Shown piece by piece: positions 7,843 through 16,765 of a stretch of 64,000 bases of DNA. A model generated the notes under the pieces. The model saw nothing but the letters and a program-made list of their open reading frames with translations, searched no databases and was not told the DNA's origin. Position 1 is the stretch's first letter. Every line of letters begins with the position of its first letter. Origin of the DNA: Rhodospirillaceae bacterium (GTDB lineage: Bacteria > Pseudomonadota > Alphaproteobacteria > GCA-2731375); NCBI GenBank assembly GCA_018701215.1, contig JABIWH010000028.1:62001-126000 (forward strand). The letters are read 5' to 3'. The position numbers were made by a program, and so were the translations under genes.

Positions 7843-9207
7843 ATGGTTAGTAAAACTAAACTCACGCAGAAGAACGAAACACTCTCGGATACGGCGTCCA
7901 GCCGACGGAATTTCCTCCGCAACTCAGCCACTGTATCAGGCGGTCTAGCGGGCATTCTGGCGGCCGGTGTCGCGCCGGCAACGGCGCAGACACGCGAGCT
8001 GAAAATGCTCACGAATTCGCATTTCGTGCCGGCCTCGGATGTAGAGCTGGAACGGCAACTGGCGGAATTCGGCAAGGCAGCCGGTGTCAAGACGCGTCTG
8101 GACCGTGTCGCCCATTTGCAATTGCCGGCGGTTCTTGCGGGCGAAGTACAGGGACAAAAGGGCCATGATCTGGTGGCCGTCGGCAACTCCAACCCGCATC
8201 TCTATACCAAGCATCTGTCAAATCTCGATGAACTTTATGAGAAAATCGGCAAGGCCGGCGGCGGCTGGACTACCCAGGGCGTGGGCATGGGCAGTGATGG
8301 CCATGTGAAAGCCATTCCATGGTTCTTCATTTCGTTCCCCTTGGCGCTGCGCACGGATCTGATTGCCGAAATTGGCGAAAACCTGCCCGATACCTGGGAC
8401 GATGTGCATCGCATCGGCACCAAGTTGAAGAAAAAAGGCCATCCGCTCGGCATCCAGATTGCCCATTCGGTCGATTCGAACATGATCCTGCGCGGTATCA
8501 TGTGGTCCTATGGCGCCAAGACGGTGGAAGCGGACAGCAAGACCGTTGCCGTCAATTCGAAAGAGACGGTTGAAGCCTTCAAGTTCATGTCGGCGTTATA
8601 TAATGACGCGATGACCTCTGAAGTTCTGGCCTGGGATGACCGCAACAACAACGTCTGTCTGAACTCCGGCAAGTGCAGCATGATCCTGAACCCGATCTCT
8701 GCTTATCGTTCGGCGGTCAAGGCCAAGACGATGGTCGAGGGCACCGATCGGTTGGTGCATCATTCGATCCAGCACATCATGCCGCCCGAGGGCCCGGCGG
8801 GCCGCCACATGGCCGCATCTTTCAACAACGTTGGCGTCTGGAAGTTCGCCAAGGAAACTGAATTGGCCAAGGAGTTTCTTGCCTTCCATTTCTCGAAAGA
8901 GAACTCCGAGAAGCATCTGGCGGCCTCTAAAGGATACAACCAGCCGGTGCTTGCCGGAAACGCGTTGCATCCTCTCTATGCCTCCAACTCCAAGTACTAC
9001 TTCGCACCGTTCATCGGCTGGTACACCCATTCCATTGGCTGGCCCGGCGTGCCGACGGCAGCCGTGCAGACGGTTGTTGATCAGTATCTGCTGCCCGATG
9101 CCGTGGCGTCCGTCGCGGTTGGCAAGGCCTCGGCTGAAGATGCGGTCAAGAAGTTGGAATCGCAGATGAAGCGGATCTATAAGCGGGCTGCCAAGCGGGA
9201 GGGGTAG
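7843..9207 (+). CDS. ABC transporter substrate-binding protein (family 1), Tat-exported
   Basis: A 454-residue periplasmic binding protein of the extracellular solute-binding family 1 (sugar/polyol/glycerol-phosphate type). The N-terminus carries a twin-arginine signal (SRRNFL, residues 20-25, then a hydrophobic Gly/Ala stretch ending ATA-QT near 48). Tat export means it folds in the cytoplasm first. The start ATG at 7843 follows a GGGAGAGGA ribosome site. It heads the importer operon with two permeases and an ATPase. The ligand cannot be read from sequence. Confidence 0.9.
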   Translation: MVSKTKLTQKNETLSDTASSRRNFLRNSATVSGGLAGILAAGVAPATAQTRELKMLTNSHFVPASDVELERQLAEFGKAAGVKTRLDRVAHLQLPAVLAGEVQGQKGHDLVAVGNSNPHLYTKHLSNLDELYEKIGKAGGGWTTQGVGMGSDGHVKAIPWFFISFPLALRTDLIAEIGENLPDTWDDVHRIGTKLKKKGHPLGIQIAHSVDSNMILRGIMWSYGAKTVEADSKTVAVNSKETVEAFKFMSALYNDAMTSEVLAWDDRNNNVCLNSGKCSMILNPISAYRSAVKAKTMVEGTDRLVHHSIQHIMPPEGPAGRHMAASFNNVGVWKFAKETELAKEFLAFHFSKENSEKHLAASKGYNQPVLAGNALHPLYASNSKYYFAPFIGWYTHSIGWPGVPTAAVQTVVDQYLLPDAVASVAVGKASAEDAVKKLESQMKRIYKRAAKREG

Positions 9208-9271
9208 CCGGCGTGTTGAATATCTATAAAGACAACCGGCCTGTTGACCATAATTGGGTGATTAACCGGCC

Positions 9272-10237
9272 ATGGTAAGTGTACCTAATGTCGAGCGGGC
9301 GGTGATAGTTTCACCGCCCGCCACATACCGCACGCGTTTGAAAAAACGCGTCGGCCCGGATATCGACGGCTATGGATTCCTACTGCCCGCGATTATCGTC
9401 ATGATTTCGCTGGTGGTTTATCCGTTTTGCCTGGCGGTTTGGTTCAGCGTCTCGGACGCCTTTGTCGGCGAGCCGGCATCGTTTGTCGGTCTGGAAAATT
9501 TTGTCTATATCCTGACCGAAGACGACATTTTTCTTATGACGATCTGGAACACCTTGCTGTTCGCCTTTTGGTCGGTCCTGTTCAAGGTCGTGTTGGGTCT
9601 CACCTGTGCGCTTTTGTTGCAGCGCATTCTAAAATTGAAGCGCTTTTTCCGCGGCTCCGTGCTGCTGCCTTTCGTAGCGCCAACAGCGCTCTCCACACTG
9701 GGTTGGTGGCTGATCCTGGACCCGACCTACAGCCACATCAATTGGATTCTGGAGCACATGTGGCCGTTCACTGTGTTTGGCTGGGGACCCTTCAATTTCC
9801 TCGGTGATCCAACCCTGGCCATGGCCTCGGTAATCTTCGTCAACATCTGGCGCGGCATTCCGTTTTTCATTATCACTATTCTGGCCGGACTGATGTCCAT
9901 CCCGGAGCATCTTTATGATGCCGCCGAGATTGATGGCGCCTCGACCTGGCGGAAGTTCTATTCCATCACGCTGCCGTTGTTGCGGCCGGTGCTGGCCATC
10001 ATCATCCTGTTTTCAACCATCTTTACGTTGGGCGAATTCAACATCATTTATGTGCTGACCAGGGGTGGTCCGATGAATTCGACGCACCTGTTCTCCACTT
10101 ACTCCTTCACCTACGGCATCCTAAATCACGAAATCGCACTGGGTGCGGCTGTCGCGCTGTTCCTGTTCCCGATTTTGGTCTTAATCGTGATCTTTTTGCT
10201 GCGGATGGTGAGAAGGGATACCTCACATGAGCTCTAG
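9272..10237 (+). CDS. Carbohydrate-type ABC transporter permease (MalF/UgpA-like)
   Basis: A 321-residue inner-membrane permease with six clear hydrophobic segments. It has the EAA loop that contacts the ATPase (around residues 211-226, reading DAAEIDGAS), typical of the MalF/UgpA group. It starts 64 bases after the binding-protein gene, and its last 11 bases overlap the second permease, so the two are translationally coupled and should form the heterodimeric channel. Confidence 0.9.
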   Translation: MVSVPNVERAVIVSPPATYRTRLKKRVGPDIDGYGFLLPAIIVMISLVVYPFCLAVWFSVSDAFVGEPASFVGLENFVYILTEDDIFLMTIWNTLLFAFWSVLFKVVLGLTCALLLQRILKLKRFFRGSVLLPFVAPTALSTLGWWLILDPTYSHINWILEHMWPFTVFGWGPFNFLGDPTLAMASVIFVNIWRGIPFFIITILAGLMSIPEHLYDAAEIDGASTWRKFYSITLPLLRPVLAIIILFSTIFTLGEFNIIYVLTRGGPMNSTHLFSTYSFTYGILNHEIALGAAVALFLFPILVLIVIFLLRMVRRDTSHEL

Positions 10238-11138
10238 TACGACAATGTTAACCAGCGCCGAGGGCCGGGAGGTGGCCGTCAATAAGAAGCCGGTCTGGCG
10301 GCAGCGCAAAGCTGCGGCAAACTATATCGCGTTGTTGCCGTATGTATTCTTTGCTCTGTTTCCCTTCTACATCATGGGTATCACCTCGATTAAGACGGAT
10401 CAGGAAATCAACAATCTGGGCAACTCGCCGTTCTGGGCGTCAGGCATCGCAACCGAGCACTATGTCTATCTGGCCGCCAACACCAGTTTTTTTAGCCACT
10501 GGTTCGTCAACACCCTGATCGTCACGGTGGCCGTGACCATCATCTCGGTCTCGGTCGGGACACTCGCCGCCTATGCCCTGGCGCGTCTGCGATTTCGCGG
10601 CGTTGAGATATTCGGCGTTGCCGTCTTCATTACCTACCTAATACCGCAGACGTTGCTGTTTATTCCGCTGATCGATGTGATCAACGCCATCGACGACTAT
10701 GTCCCGATCCGAGATACCTATTGGTCGCTGATCCTGACCTACCCGACATTCCTGATCCCCTTCGTGACTTGGCTGTTGATGGGTTATTTCAAGACCATCC
10801 CAGTGGAGGTGGAGGAATGCGCCTATCTGGATGGCTGCTCGCGGCTTGGCGCCCTATGGCGGGTCGTGTTGCCCATGGCGGTCCCCGGCATCATGTGCGC
10901 CATCCTGTTCTCCATCACGCTCAGTTGGAACGAACTGCTTTATTCCCTGGTGTTTATACAAGACGAGACCGCGAAGACCATTTCTGTAGGTGTGATAACG
11001 GAATTGATCCGCGGCGACATTTATTACTGGGGTTCATTGATGGCGGCCTGCTTCATTGGCGCGCTGCCCATTATCATGATCTATGGCTTCTTCATGGACT
11101 ATTTCACCTCCGGCCTGACTGCCGGTGCAATCAAGTAG
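10227..11138 (+). CDS. Carbohydrate-type ABC transporter permease (MalG/UgpE-like)
   Basis: A 303-residue permease, partner of the preceding one. It has a MalG-like N-terminus, six hydrophobic segments and an EAA loop reading VEECAYLDGCSR (near residue 200) ahead of the penultimate membrane segments. The start ATG lies inside the end of the previous gene (11-base overlap). An 89-base gap with a hairpin separates it from the ATPase gene. Confidence 0.9.
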   Translation: MSSSTTMLTSAEGREVAVNKKPVWRQRKAAANYIALLPYVFFALFPFYIMGITSIKTDQEINNLGNSPFWASGIATEHYVYLAANTSFFSHWFVNTLIVTVAVTIISVSVGTLAAYALARLRFRGVEIFGVAVFITYLIPQTLLFIPLIDVINAIDDYVPIRDTYWSLILTYPTFLIPFVTWLLMGYFKTIPVEVEECAYLDGCSRLGALWRVVLPMAVPGIMCAILFSITLSWNELLYSLVFIQDETAKTISVGVITELIRGDIYYWGSLMAACFIGALPIIMIYGFFMDYFTSGLTAGAIK

Positions 11139-11165
11139 ATCATTAAACAAGTCATGTGACAGGGG

Positions 11166-11195
11166 GGCCATATCGGGAATTCAATCCCGAAGGCC
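11166..11195 (+). other. Hairpin between permease and ATPase genes
   Basis: Inner arms TCGGGA (11173-11178) and TCCCGA (11185-11190) around a 6-base loop, extended by outer GGCC/GGCC arms with small bulges. It sits within the operon, 32 bases before the ATPase start. It may be an mRNA-stabilising or partial-attenuation element; no U-tract follows. Confidence 0.3.
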
Positions 11196-11227
11196 ACGAC
11201 CAAAAAAGACGAAAGAAGAGTATAAAT

Positions 11228-12325
11228 ATGGCCGAAATTCAGCTGCGAGATCTCTGGAAGTACTATGACGACGTCCCTGCGGTGCGCGGCATCAATCTGG
11301 ATATCGAACATAACGAATTCATTGCCCTTGTCGGCCCCTCGGGCTGCGGCAAGACGACGACATTGCGCATGATCGCGGGACTGGAGGATATCACCGCCGG
11401 CGATATCGTGGTCGGTGACCGGGTCATCAACGAGGTTGCGCCCAAGGACCGGGATATCGCGATGGTGTTTCAGAATTACGCCCTTTACCCACATATGAGC
11501 GTCTTTCAGAACATGTCCTTTGGCTTGAAATTACGCAAGACACCAAAGGAGGAGATAGACCGCCGCGTCAACGATGCCGCTGAAATCCTCAACATCGGCG
11601 AGCTTTTGGAGCGGCGGCCGAAACAGCTTTCCGGCGGCCAACGCCAGCGCGTCGCCATGGGCCGCGCCATCGTCCGCGATCCGCAGGTCTTCCTGTTCGA
11701 TGAACCCTTGTCCAACCTTGACGCCAAACTACGCGTGCAGATGCGCACCGAGATCAAAAAAATCCATCAACGGGTTAAGACGACCGTGGTCTACGTCACC
11801 CATGATCAGGTCGAGGCTATGACCCTAGCCGACCGGATCGTCGTGATGAACGAAGGCGTCATTGAACAGGTCGGCAGTCCGGAGGAAATGTACGACGCGC
11901 CGCAAACCCTATTCGTGGCGGCCTTCATCGGCTCGCCTTCGATGAACTTCCTACCCTGCCAAATCGAAGCCATGAACGGTGGCCTCACGATCCGGCTGGC
12001 GGATGATCTGTCATTACCCGTCCCCGACGGGCGCGAAGAGCGATACAAAGACCATATTGGCAAGGAGATGCTGTTCGGCATTCGCCCCGAACATATCACC
12101 GATAAACGCCCACATACCGACCCAACCCATCATGATTTCACGTCCGATGTCGTCGTCCTCGAACCCATGGGCATAGACACCATGGTGTTCATCAATATCG
12201 GCGAGACCGAAATCACCACCCGGTCACGACCACGGGCGGTCAGCCAGGTCGGCCAGGCCATGGATTTCACCATCGACATGGCACATATGCATCTGATCGA
12301 CCCGGAAACCGAATTGGTCCTGTAA
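11228..12325 (+). CDS. ABC transporter ATP-binding protein (MalK/UgpC-like)
   Basis: A 365-residue ATPase of the MalK/UgpC type. Walker A GPSGCGKTT, Q-loop in MVFQNYALYP, signature LSGGQRQRV, Walker B FLFDEPLSNLD and switch His in YVTHDQVEAM are all intact, followed by a C-terminal TOBE-type regulatory domain of about 120 residues. The ATG at 11228 (after GAAAGAAGAG) aligns with the family; the frame is open upstream to 11156 but that stretch is non-coding leader. It energises the importer encoded by the three genes before it. The gene ends 25 bases from a convergent methyltransferase gene. Confidence 0.9.
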   Translation: MAEIQLRDLWKYYDDVPAVRGINLDIEHNEFIALVGPSGCGKTTTLRMIAGLEDITAGDIVVGDRVINEVAPKDRDIAMVFQNYALYPHMSVFQNMSFGLKLRKTPKEEIDRRVNDAAEILNIGELLERRPKQLSGGQRQRVAMGRAIVRDPQVFLFDEPLSNLDAKLRVQMRTEIKKIHQRVKTTVVYVTHDQVEAMTLADRIVVMNEGVIEQVGSPEEMYDAPQTLFVAAFIGSPSMNFLPCQIEAMNGGLTIRLADDLSLPVPDGREERYKDHIGKEMLFGIRPEHITDKRPHTDPTHHDFTSDVVVLEPMGIDTMVFINIGETEITTRSRPRAVSQVGQAMDFTIDMAHMHLIDPETELVL

Positions 12326-12350
12326 CCGCCCGCAAGGCCTGATATCGCAG

Positions 12351-13994
12351 CTACTCGGTATTGCGACACCAGAACAGGTACATACCGTTAAAGGTATGCG
12401 GGTTGTTCCGCTCGAACGCCCACCAGTGGTCAAGCGTGCCGGGTGGTAGGTCGCCGGGGTAGGCGTCCGCATAAGCGCGCTGGGTTTCGTCCGGCAGGTC
12501 AAAGCCATGAAATTCAAGTCCGTGAGCAGCCATGAAATCGGCAATCTCCGGGATCGTGCATGGCCGTTCATTGACATGTAATGCGAGATCGCGAAAGCCG
12601 CTCTTGGTGAAAAAATCGGTTGATCCCAACAGCGCGGAATCATCTTCACTGGAGGCTTTGTTCATCAGCTTTCGTCGGTAGGCACGCAGTCCGTCGTCGT
12701 CGGCATGGGGACCCGGCCAATCCGGGTCTTGCGACAGCGCCCGAATGAGCCGGCGCGAGACGGCACTATATAACCCGATCAGCATCATCCCGCCCGGACG
12801 CAGGCAGCCAAGCAAAGCGCGCCACCCGTCATAAGGCTCAGCCATGTGATGCAGAACACCGACGCATTCGATCACATCGAAGCGGTCGCTGGTTTCATCG
12901 AGATGCAGGATGTCGCCAATCACAAAGCGCAGGTTCGAAACCTCCAGGGCTTCGGCCATGCGCGCGCCATAGGCGAGGCTGGGCCCGCTCAGATCCATCG
13001 CCAGCACCCGCGCAGCCGCGCCGTAGCCGATGGCCGAATGCACCGCCTGACGGCCGGTTCCCGCACCGGCGATCAGAACATCGCACGGGCCGCCAATGAC
13101 GGCGAGCGCATCGGCGGAAAAATGCCCACGCATACGCTCTCTGGCGCTGCCCGGTTGCGGTGCCTGCAGGCTGAGCCAGCGCGGGTACGGATCGTTCCTG
13201 TATTGCGCGGCGACCTGGCGAGAGGTTTCATCGGTGACCGCCGTCAACCGGCGCAGGTTATCCGCATGCGCGGCCTCCCTGCCGCGGGCGTCCAGTTCTT
13301 TGCGCAGCACCGCGCGTAGGGCCCGGGGCGACACCTTGTCCGTGGTGCGGGCCTCAGAACCGAGGGTCTGGTGAAATGGGCGGTACAGCGACAACAATTG
13401 GAACCCACCGCCCGCCGCCGCATCGCCATCAAACATCGCGTCGATATCCACCGTCAGTTCGCCCAGCGCGGCCCGTTCGTCTTCATCGACAAAGAAAACA
13501 TACTCGTTGTTCAGGCACTGCCGGATCAGCACACAAGCGAATTCGTAGACCGGCCGCGCGGCAAGCATTTTCGGCGACAGCAGCAGGCGGCGGCGCAGCG
13601 CGGTCAGCAGGAATTCAATCTCCATGTCGGCGACAACGCCATGACTCAGGGCGGCCGCGAACAATCTATCGCGCAGCAGCCTCGCGCCCTTGCGGGTAAG
13701 CAGCGCCGCCGCCGCATCCCAGCCGTCAGAGCGGCCGCGCGCCAGTGCGTTGGCGAGCGGGGGTTGGCACTTCAGAAAGGCGAGCGCGCCGTTGCACAAG
13801 GCCTGCCGGTCGACATTCGTGAACGCGAATGCGGCCTCCAGACCGCGCGGCGAAATGTCGGCCCCGGCATCGAATTCGAAGCGCTGCAGCAACCCGGCGA
13901 GCAGTTGGGCGGCCTCCAGATAATCGGGCCGCGACGCCAGCGCGTGCGAGCACCGCGCGGCCGCTTCCGCCGCCTCAGGTCCCGTCAAAGGCAC
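12351..13994 (-). CDS. Class I SAM-dependent methyltransferase with long N-terminal region
   Basis: About 547 residues. The C-terminal half has a class I methyltransferase fold: VLIAGAGTGRQAV (motif I), the acidic MDLSG strand, and ECVGVLHHM, as in small-molecule methyltransferases. The N-terminal 290 residues are helical, Ala/Leu/Arg-rich and unrecognised; they may be a TPR-like or substrate-recruiting region. The start is uncertain: GTG at 13994 has an AAGG site seven bases away, while GTG at 14036 would add 14 residues of low-complexity leader. It stands alone, convergent with the importer ATPase and divergent from the DAO-family oxidase. Confidence 0.7.
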   Translation of the reverse strand: MPLTGPEAAEAAARCSHALASRPDYLEAAQLLAGLLQRFEFDAGADISPRGLEAAFAFTNVDRQALCNGALAFLKCQPPLANALARGRSDGWDAAAALLTRKGARLLRDRLFAAALSHGVVADMEIEFLLTALRRRLLLSPKMLAARPVYEFACVLIRQCLNNEYVFFVDEDERAALGELTVDIDAMFDGDAAAGGGFQLLSLYRPFHQTLGSEARTTDKVSPRALRAVLRKELDARGREAAHADNLRRLTAVTDETSRQVAAQYRNDPYPRWLSLQAPQPGSARERMRGHFSADALAVIGGPCDVLIAGAGTGRQAVHSAIGYGAAARVLAMDLSGPSLAYGARMAEALEVSNLRFVIGDILHLDETSDRFDVIECVGVLHHMAEPYDGWRALLGCLRPGGMMLIGLYSAVSRRLIRALSQDPDWPGPHADDDGLRAYRRKLMNKASSEDDSALLGSTDFFTKSGFRDLALHVNERPCTIPEIADFMAAHGLEFHGFDLPDETQRAYADAYPGDLPPGTLDHWWAFERNNPHTFNGMYLFWCRNTE

Positions 13995-14156
13995 ATTATC
14001 ACCTTCAACAACTCCCCTCCCAAAGATCGCTTGCACGGCGCAGGCATCAGTTTATCGGTTTATCCGTCAATCGCACAATCGCGAAGTTTACGGTACCCCG
14101 GCGGTGCAGCCATTTAGTATTGGCTGGTGTGCGGCTAGGGGGTAAATTCCCCGCCT

Positions 14157-15470
14157 ATGTACAGAAACCGTAACCCATTCCCGACAGACCAGCACGGCTG
14201 GGCGGAACTTTTGCCGGCGCGCCCTGCCCGCCCCGCCCTGACAGGCAAACACCGGGTGCCGTGGACCGTCGTTGGCGCCGGCGTCACCGGCCTGGCCTGT
14301 GCCCGGCGCCTGGGGGAACTGCACCCCGATCAAACGATTTTGCTGCTCGATGCCCGACTGGTTGGACAAGGCGCCTCAGGGCGTAATTCCGGCTTTGCCG
14401 TTGGCATCACGCATTTCGACGGCCCCTTTGACAGCGGCAAGGCCGGGGAATACCGCCGCATTAACCGCATCAACCAGGCCGGCATTGACGCGCTTCGAGC
14501 ACAGATCACCCGTCACGGAATCGAATGCCAATGGCGCGAAGACGGCATCCACTACGCCGCCGCCGATCACCTCGCGATCCAGGAACGCGAAAATTTCCTG
14601 CCCTATCTCGAGGCCATGGAGATCTCACATACGCCCCTTGATACGGAAATGCTGCACAGCCGCCTGGGCACGGCTCTCTACCGGACCGGCGTACATGTCC
14701 ATCCAGGGGCCCTGTTGCATCCGGCGGCGCTGGTCCATGGCCTCGCCGATAGCCTGCCCGGCAATATCGTGCTCCACGAACAAAGCCCGGTGCTGGCGAT
14801 CAACCCCGGCAGACCACTGAGCCTTGAACTGCCCGGCGGCACGGTACAAACCGACAAGCTGCTCCTGGCCACCAACAACGAAGCGGCCAAGCTTGGCTTT
14901 CAGCGCTACGCCCTGACCGGCAGCACCCTCTCGGGCAGTTTCACGCGGGTCCTAAATGATGCAGAGTTTGCCAGCATGGGCAGTCTCGGCGAATGGGGCA
15001 TTCTATCCCTGCACGGCGGCGGCGCGACGGTGCGGCTGACCGCCGATCGCAGGATCTGTATCCGCAACACGGCCGAGTATCATGGCGCGGCACTGTTGAG
15101 CGATGCACAACTAGCCAAGCGCCAGGCCATCCACCGGTCCGGGTTCGAGGCGCGCTTTCCCCAGCTGGCGCATGTGCCGTTTGAATTCGCCTGGTCAGGC
15201 GTAGAGGGGATCAGCCGCAACAGCACGAACTTTTTCGGCCGGCAGCAGGACAATATATATTTCGCCGGCGGCTATAACGGCTCCGGCGTCTCCAAGGGCA
15301 CGGCCTTTGGCCTGGCCCTGGCTGAATACGCCTCCGACGGCCAGTCGCCGTTGATCGATGATTGCCTGGCCTCCGCCCCCGCCGCCCTGATCCCGCCAAG
15401 GCCGTTCCTGGACCTTGGCGCGCTTATGACTGTCCGCGCGCGTTTCAAGGGCGTCGGCCTGGACCGTTAG
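14157..15470 (+). CDS. FAD-dependent oxidoreductase (DAO / gamma-glutamylputrescine oxidase-like)
   Basis: A 437-residue DAO-family flavoenzyme. The FAD-binding motif is VVGAGVTGLACARRL (about 39-53), followed by the GASGRNSGF segment characteristic of PuuB-like amine oxidases. The C-terminal YFAGGYNGSGVSKGT loop closes the FAD site. Members oxidise secondary or primary amines or amino acids to aldehydes or keto acids with release of peroxide. The substrate is not clear. It is a single gene between a divergent methyltransferase and a convergent Rieske oxygenase, with no polyamine-catabolism partner nearby. Confidence 0.8.
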   Translation: MYRNRNPFPTDQHGWAELLPARPARPALTGKHRVPWTVVGAGVTGLACARRLGELHPDQTILLLDARLVGQGASGRNSGFAVGITHFDGPFDSGKAGEYRRINRINQAGIDALRAQITRHGIECQWREDGIHYAAADHLAIQERENFLPYLEAMEISHTPLDTEMLHSRLGTALYRTGVHVHPGALLHPAALVHGLADSLPGNIVLHEQSPVLAINPGRPLSLELPGGTVQTDKLLLATNNEAAKLGFQRYALTGSTLSGSFTRVLNDAEFASMGSLGEWGILSLHGGGATVRLTADRRICIRNTAEYHGAALLSDAQLAKRQAIHRSGFEARFPQLAHVPFEFAWSGVEGISRNSTNFFGRQQDNIYFAGGYNGSGVSKGTAFGLALAEYASDGQSPLIDDCLASAPAALIPPRPFLDLGALMTVRARFKGVGLDR

Positions 15471-15544
15471 AGCAGTTTTCAACTAGTCAAGATTTCTCTC
15501 GCGACGCAAGCAGCTGGTTGATTTGCTCGTTTCTTAAGATGCCA

Positions 15545-15567
15545 AGCATGTTTTGAATCAACATGCT
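15545..15567. other. Perfect 8-base inverted repeat between convergent genes
   Basis: AGCATGTT (15545-15552) and AACATGCT (15560-15567) with a 7-base loop, lying between the ends of the DAO-family oxidase and the Rieske oxygenase. The position fits a bidirectional transcription stop, although no T-run follows on either strand. It may alternatively be a dispersed repeat. Confidence 0.4.
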
Positions 15568-15571
15568 CTGG

Positions 15572-16750
15572 TCAGGCCGGCGCGCTTTCATCGCTGAACC
15601 AGTTGCCCGCCGCCGATGGGACCAGTTCCTTGCCGGGCGTCCGCGCGATACCTGTCGGGTCCCGGCCCTCGGCCACGGCTTTTAAGTCGGTACGCAACAT
15701 CTTGCGCAGCATGATCAGGCCACGATCGCTGGCGCCCAGATGCTCTTCCGAGTGATAGGTAATGACCCCCTGCCCCACCTGCGCCTCCCAATCACCAGGA
15801 AAGTCCTGATGTTCCTGTTCCGTCATGTCCTGCCAGGCCTTGCCGCCGGGTTTGGAACGTTGGCCACGGATCGACTTTTCCTCCCGCACCCGCGCCGCCG
15901 TGTAGATCCGGTAATTGCTGGAATCGATCGGCAGGGTCCAGCCAATGGATTCCGTGCGGCCCGGCACCAGCCGCGGGCTGGCGACGACACGAATATTTGG
16001 CAGCACCGTTTCTGTTATCCGGTTCAGACTTCGGCCATCGTCGAGATCACGGTACTGATAACTGCGCACGCCATAGGCAAAGGTTTCAAACCGCACCTCG
16101 GGAATAATCCCCATTGGGCCGACAAACTGCGTGCCGCTGAAACCATCATGCAGAATGGGCACATGCAACGGGTCCATCACATTTTCGTAGTGCTGCAGCC
16201 AATTGCACGGCGCGATATCGCCGCCACCCGTACCAATGCCGGTGTCGTCGCCCTCAACAAACTCCTCTGCATCAAGGGTTTCGAGCAATTCGAAACGCGG
16301 CAATAAAGGTTGCCGATCGGGCGGCCCCATATAGGCGAAGATCAGGCCATAACGCTCCCGCACCGGATACCAGGGTTGGCGCACCTTGTGCTTAAAGCTT
16401 TCGCCATTGTTGGGCTCGACGGGCATTTCGACACAGCGCCCCTCGGCATCGAATAGCCAGCCGTGATAACAGCACCGAATGCCATCCGCTTCGATCTTGC
16501 CGTAATACAGGTCGGTGCCCCGGTGGCAACAGCGGGGATAAACCAGCCCAGGGTTCCCCCGTCCATCCCGAAACAGGATCAGATCCTCGCCTAAGATACG
16601 CACCCGCCTAGGCCGCCCGGCGGCATCGCCGGTCAAGCCAACCGGCTGCCAATAGCGGCGCAACAATTCGCCCATGGGCGTGCCCCGTTCAACACAGGTC
16701 AATTCCGCATCGTAACTAGGCTCCGGCAAGTCATAGGCTGATCCTGTCAC
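15572..16750 (-). CDS. Rieske non-heme iron aromatic ring-hydroxylating oxygenase, alpha subunit
   Basis: A 392-residue oxygenase of the phthalate-4,5-dioxygenase/Rieske type. The [2Fe-2S] ligands are C74-x-H76 and C93-x2-H96, 16 residues apart. The mononuclear iron site follows as N190-x2-D193-x2-H196-x4-H201. The start is a GTG at 16750 with a G-rich ribosome site. It is the last gene of a minus-strand set with the Ldh-type dehydrogenase (15 bases away), an acyl-CoA ligase and an FAD oxidase. No reductase or ferredoxin gene is adjacent, so it must borrow an electron-transfer partner. It inserts oxygen into an aromatic or similar substrate that the sequence does not identify. Confidence 0.88.
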   Translation of the reverse strand: MTGSAYDLPEPSYDAELTCVERGTPMGELLRRYWQPVGLTGDAAGRPRRVRILGEDLILFRDGRGNPGLVYPRCCHRGTDLYYGKIEADGIRCCYHGWLFDAEGRCVEMPVEPNNGESFKHKVRQPWYPVRERYGLIFAYMGPPDRQPLLPRFELLETLDAEEFVEGDDTGIGTGGGDIAPCNWLQHYENVMDPLHVPILHDGFSGTQFVGPMGIIPEVRFETFAYGVRSYQYRDLDDGRSLNRITETVLPNIRVVASPRLVPGRTESIGWTLPIDSSNYRIYTAARVREEKSIRGQRSKPGGKAWQDMTEQEHQDFPGDWEAQVGQGVITYHSEEHLGASDRGLIMLRKMLRTDLKAVAEGRDPTGIARTPGKELVPSAAGNWFSDESAPA

Positions 16751-16765
16751 GATAGGCCCCCGCGG

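Noticed and set aside
9208..9271. A small protein gene between the binding protein and the first permease
   Set aside because: The 64-base gap has no frame with start, ribosome site and stop of credible length.
12326..12350. A terminator between the importer ATPase and the convergent methyltransferase
   Set aside because: The 25-base gap has no stem of useful length and no T-run.
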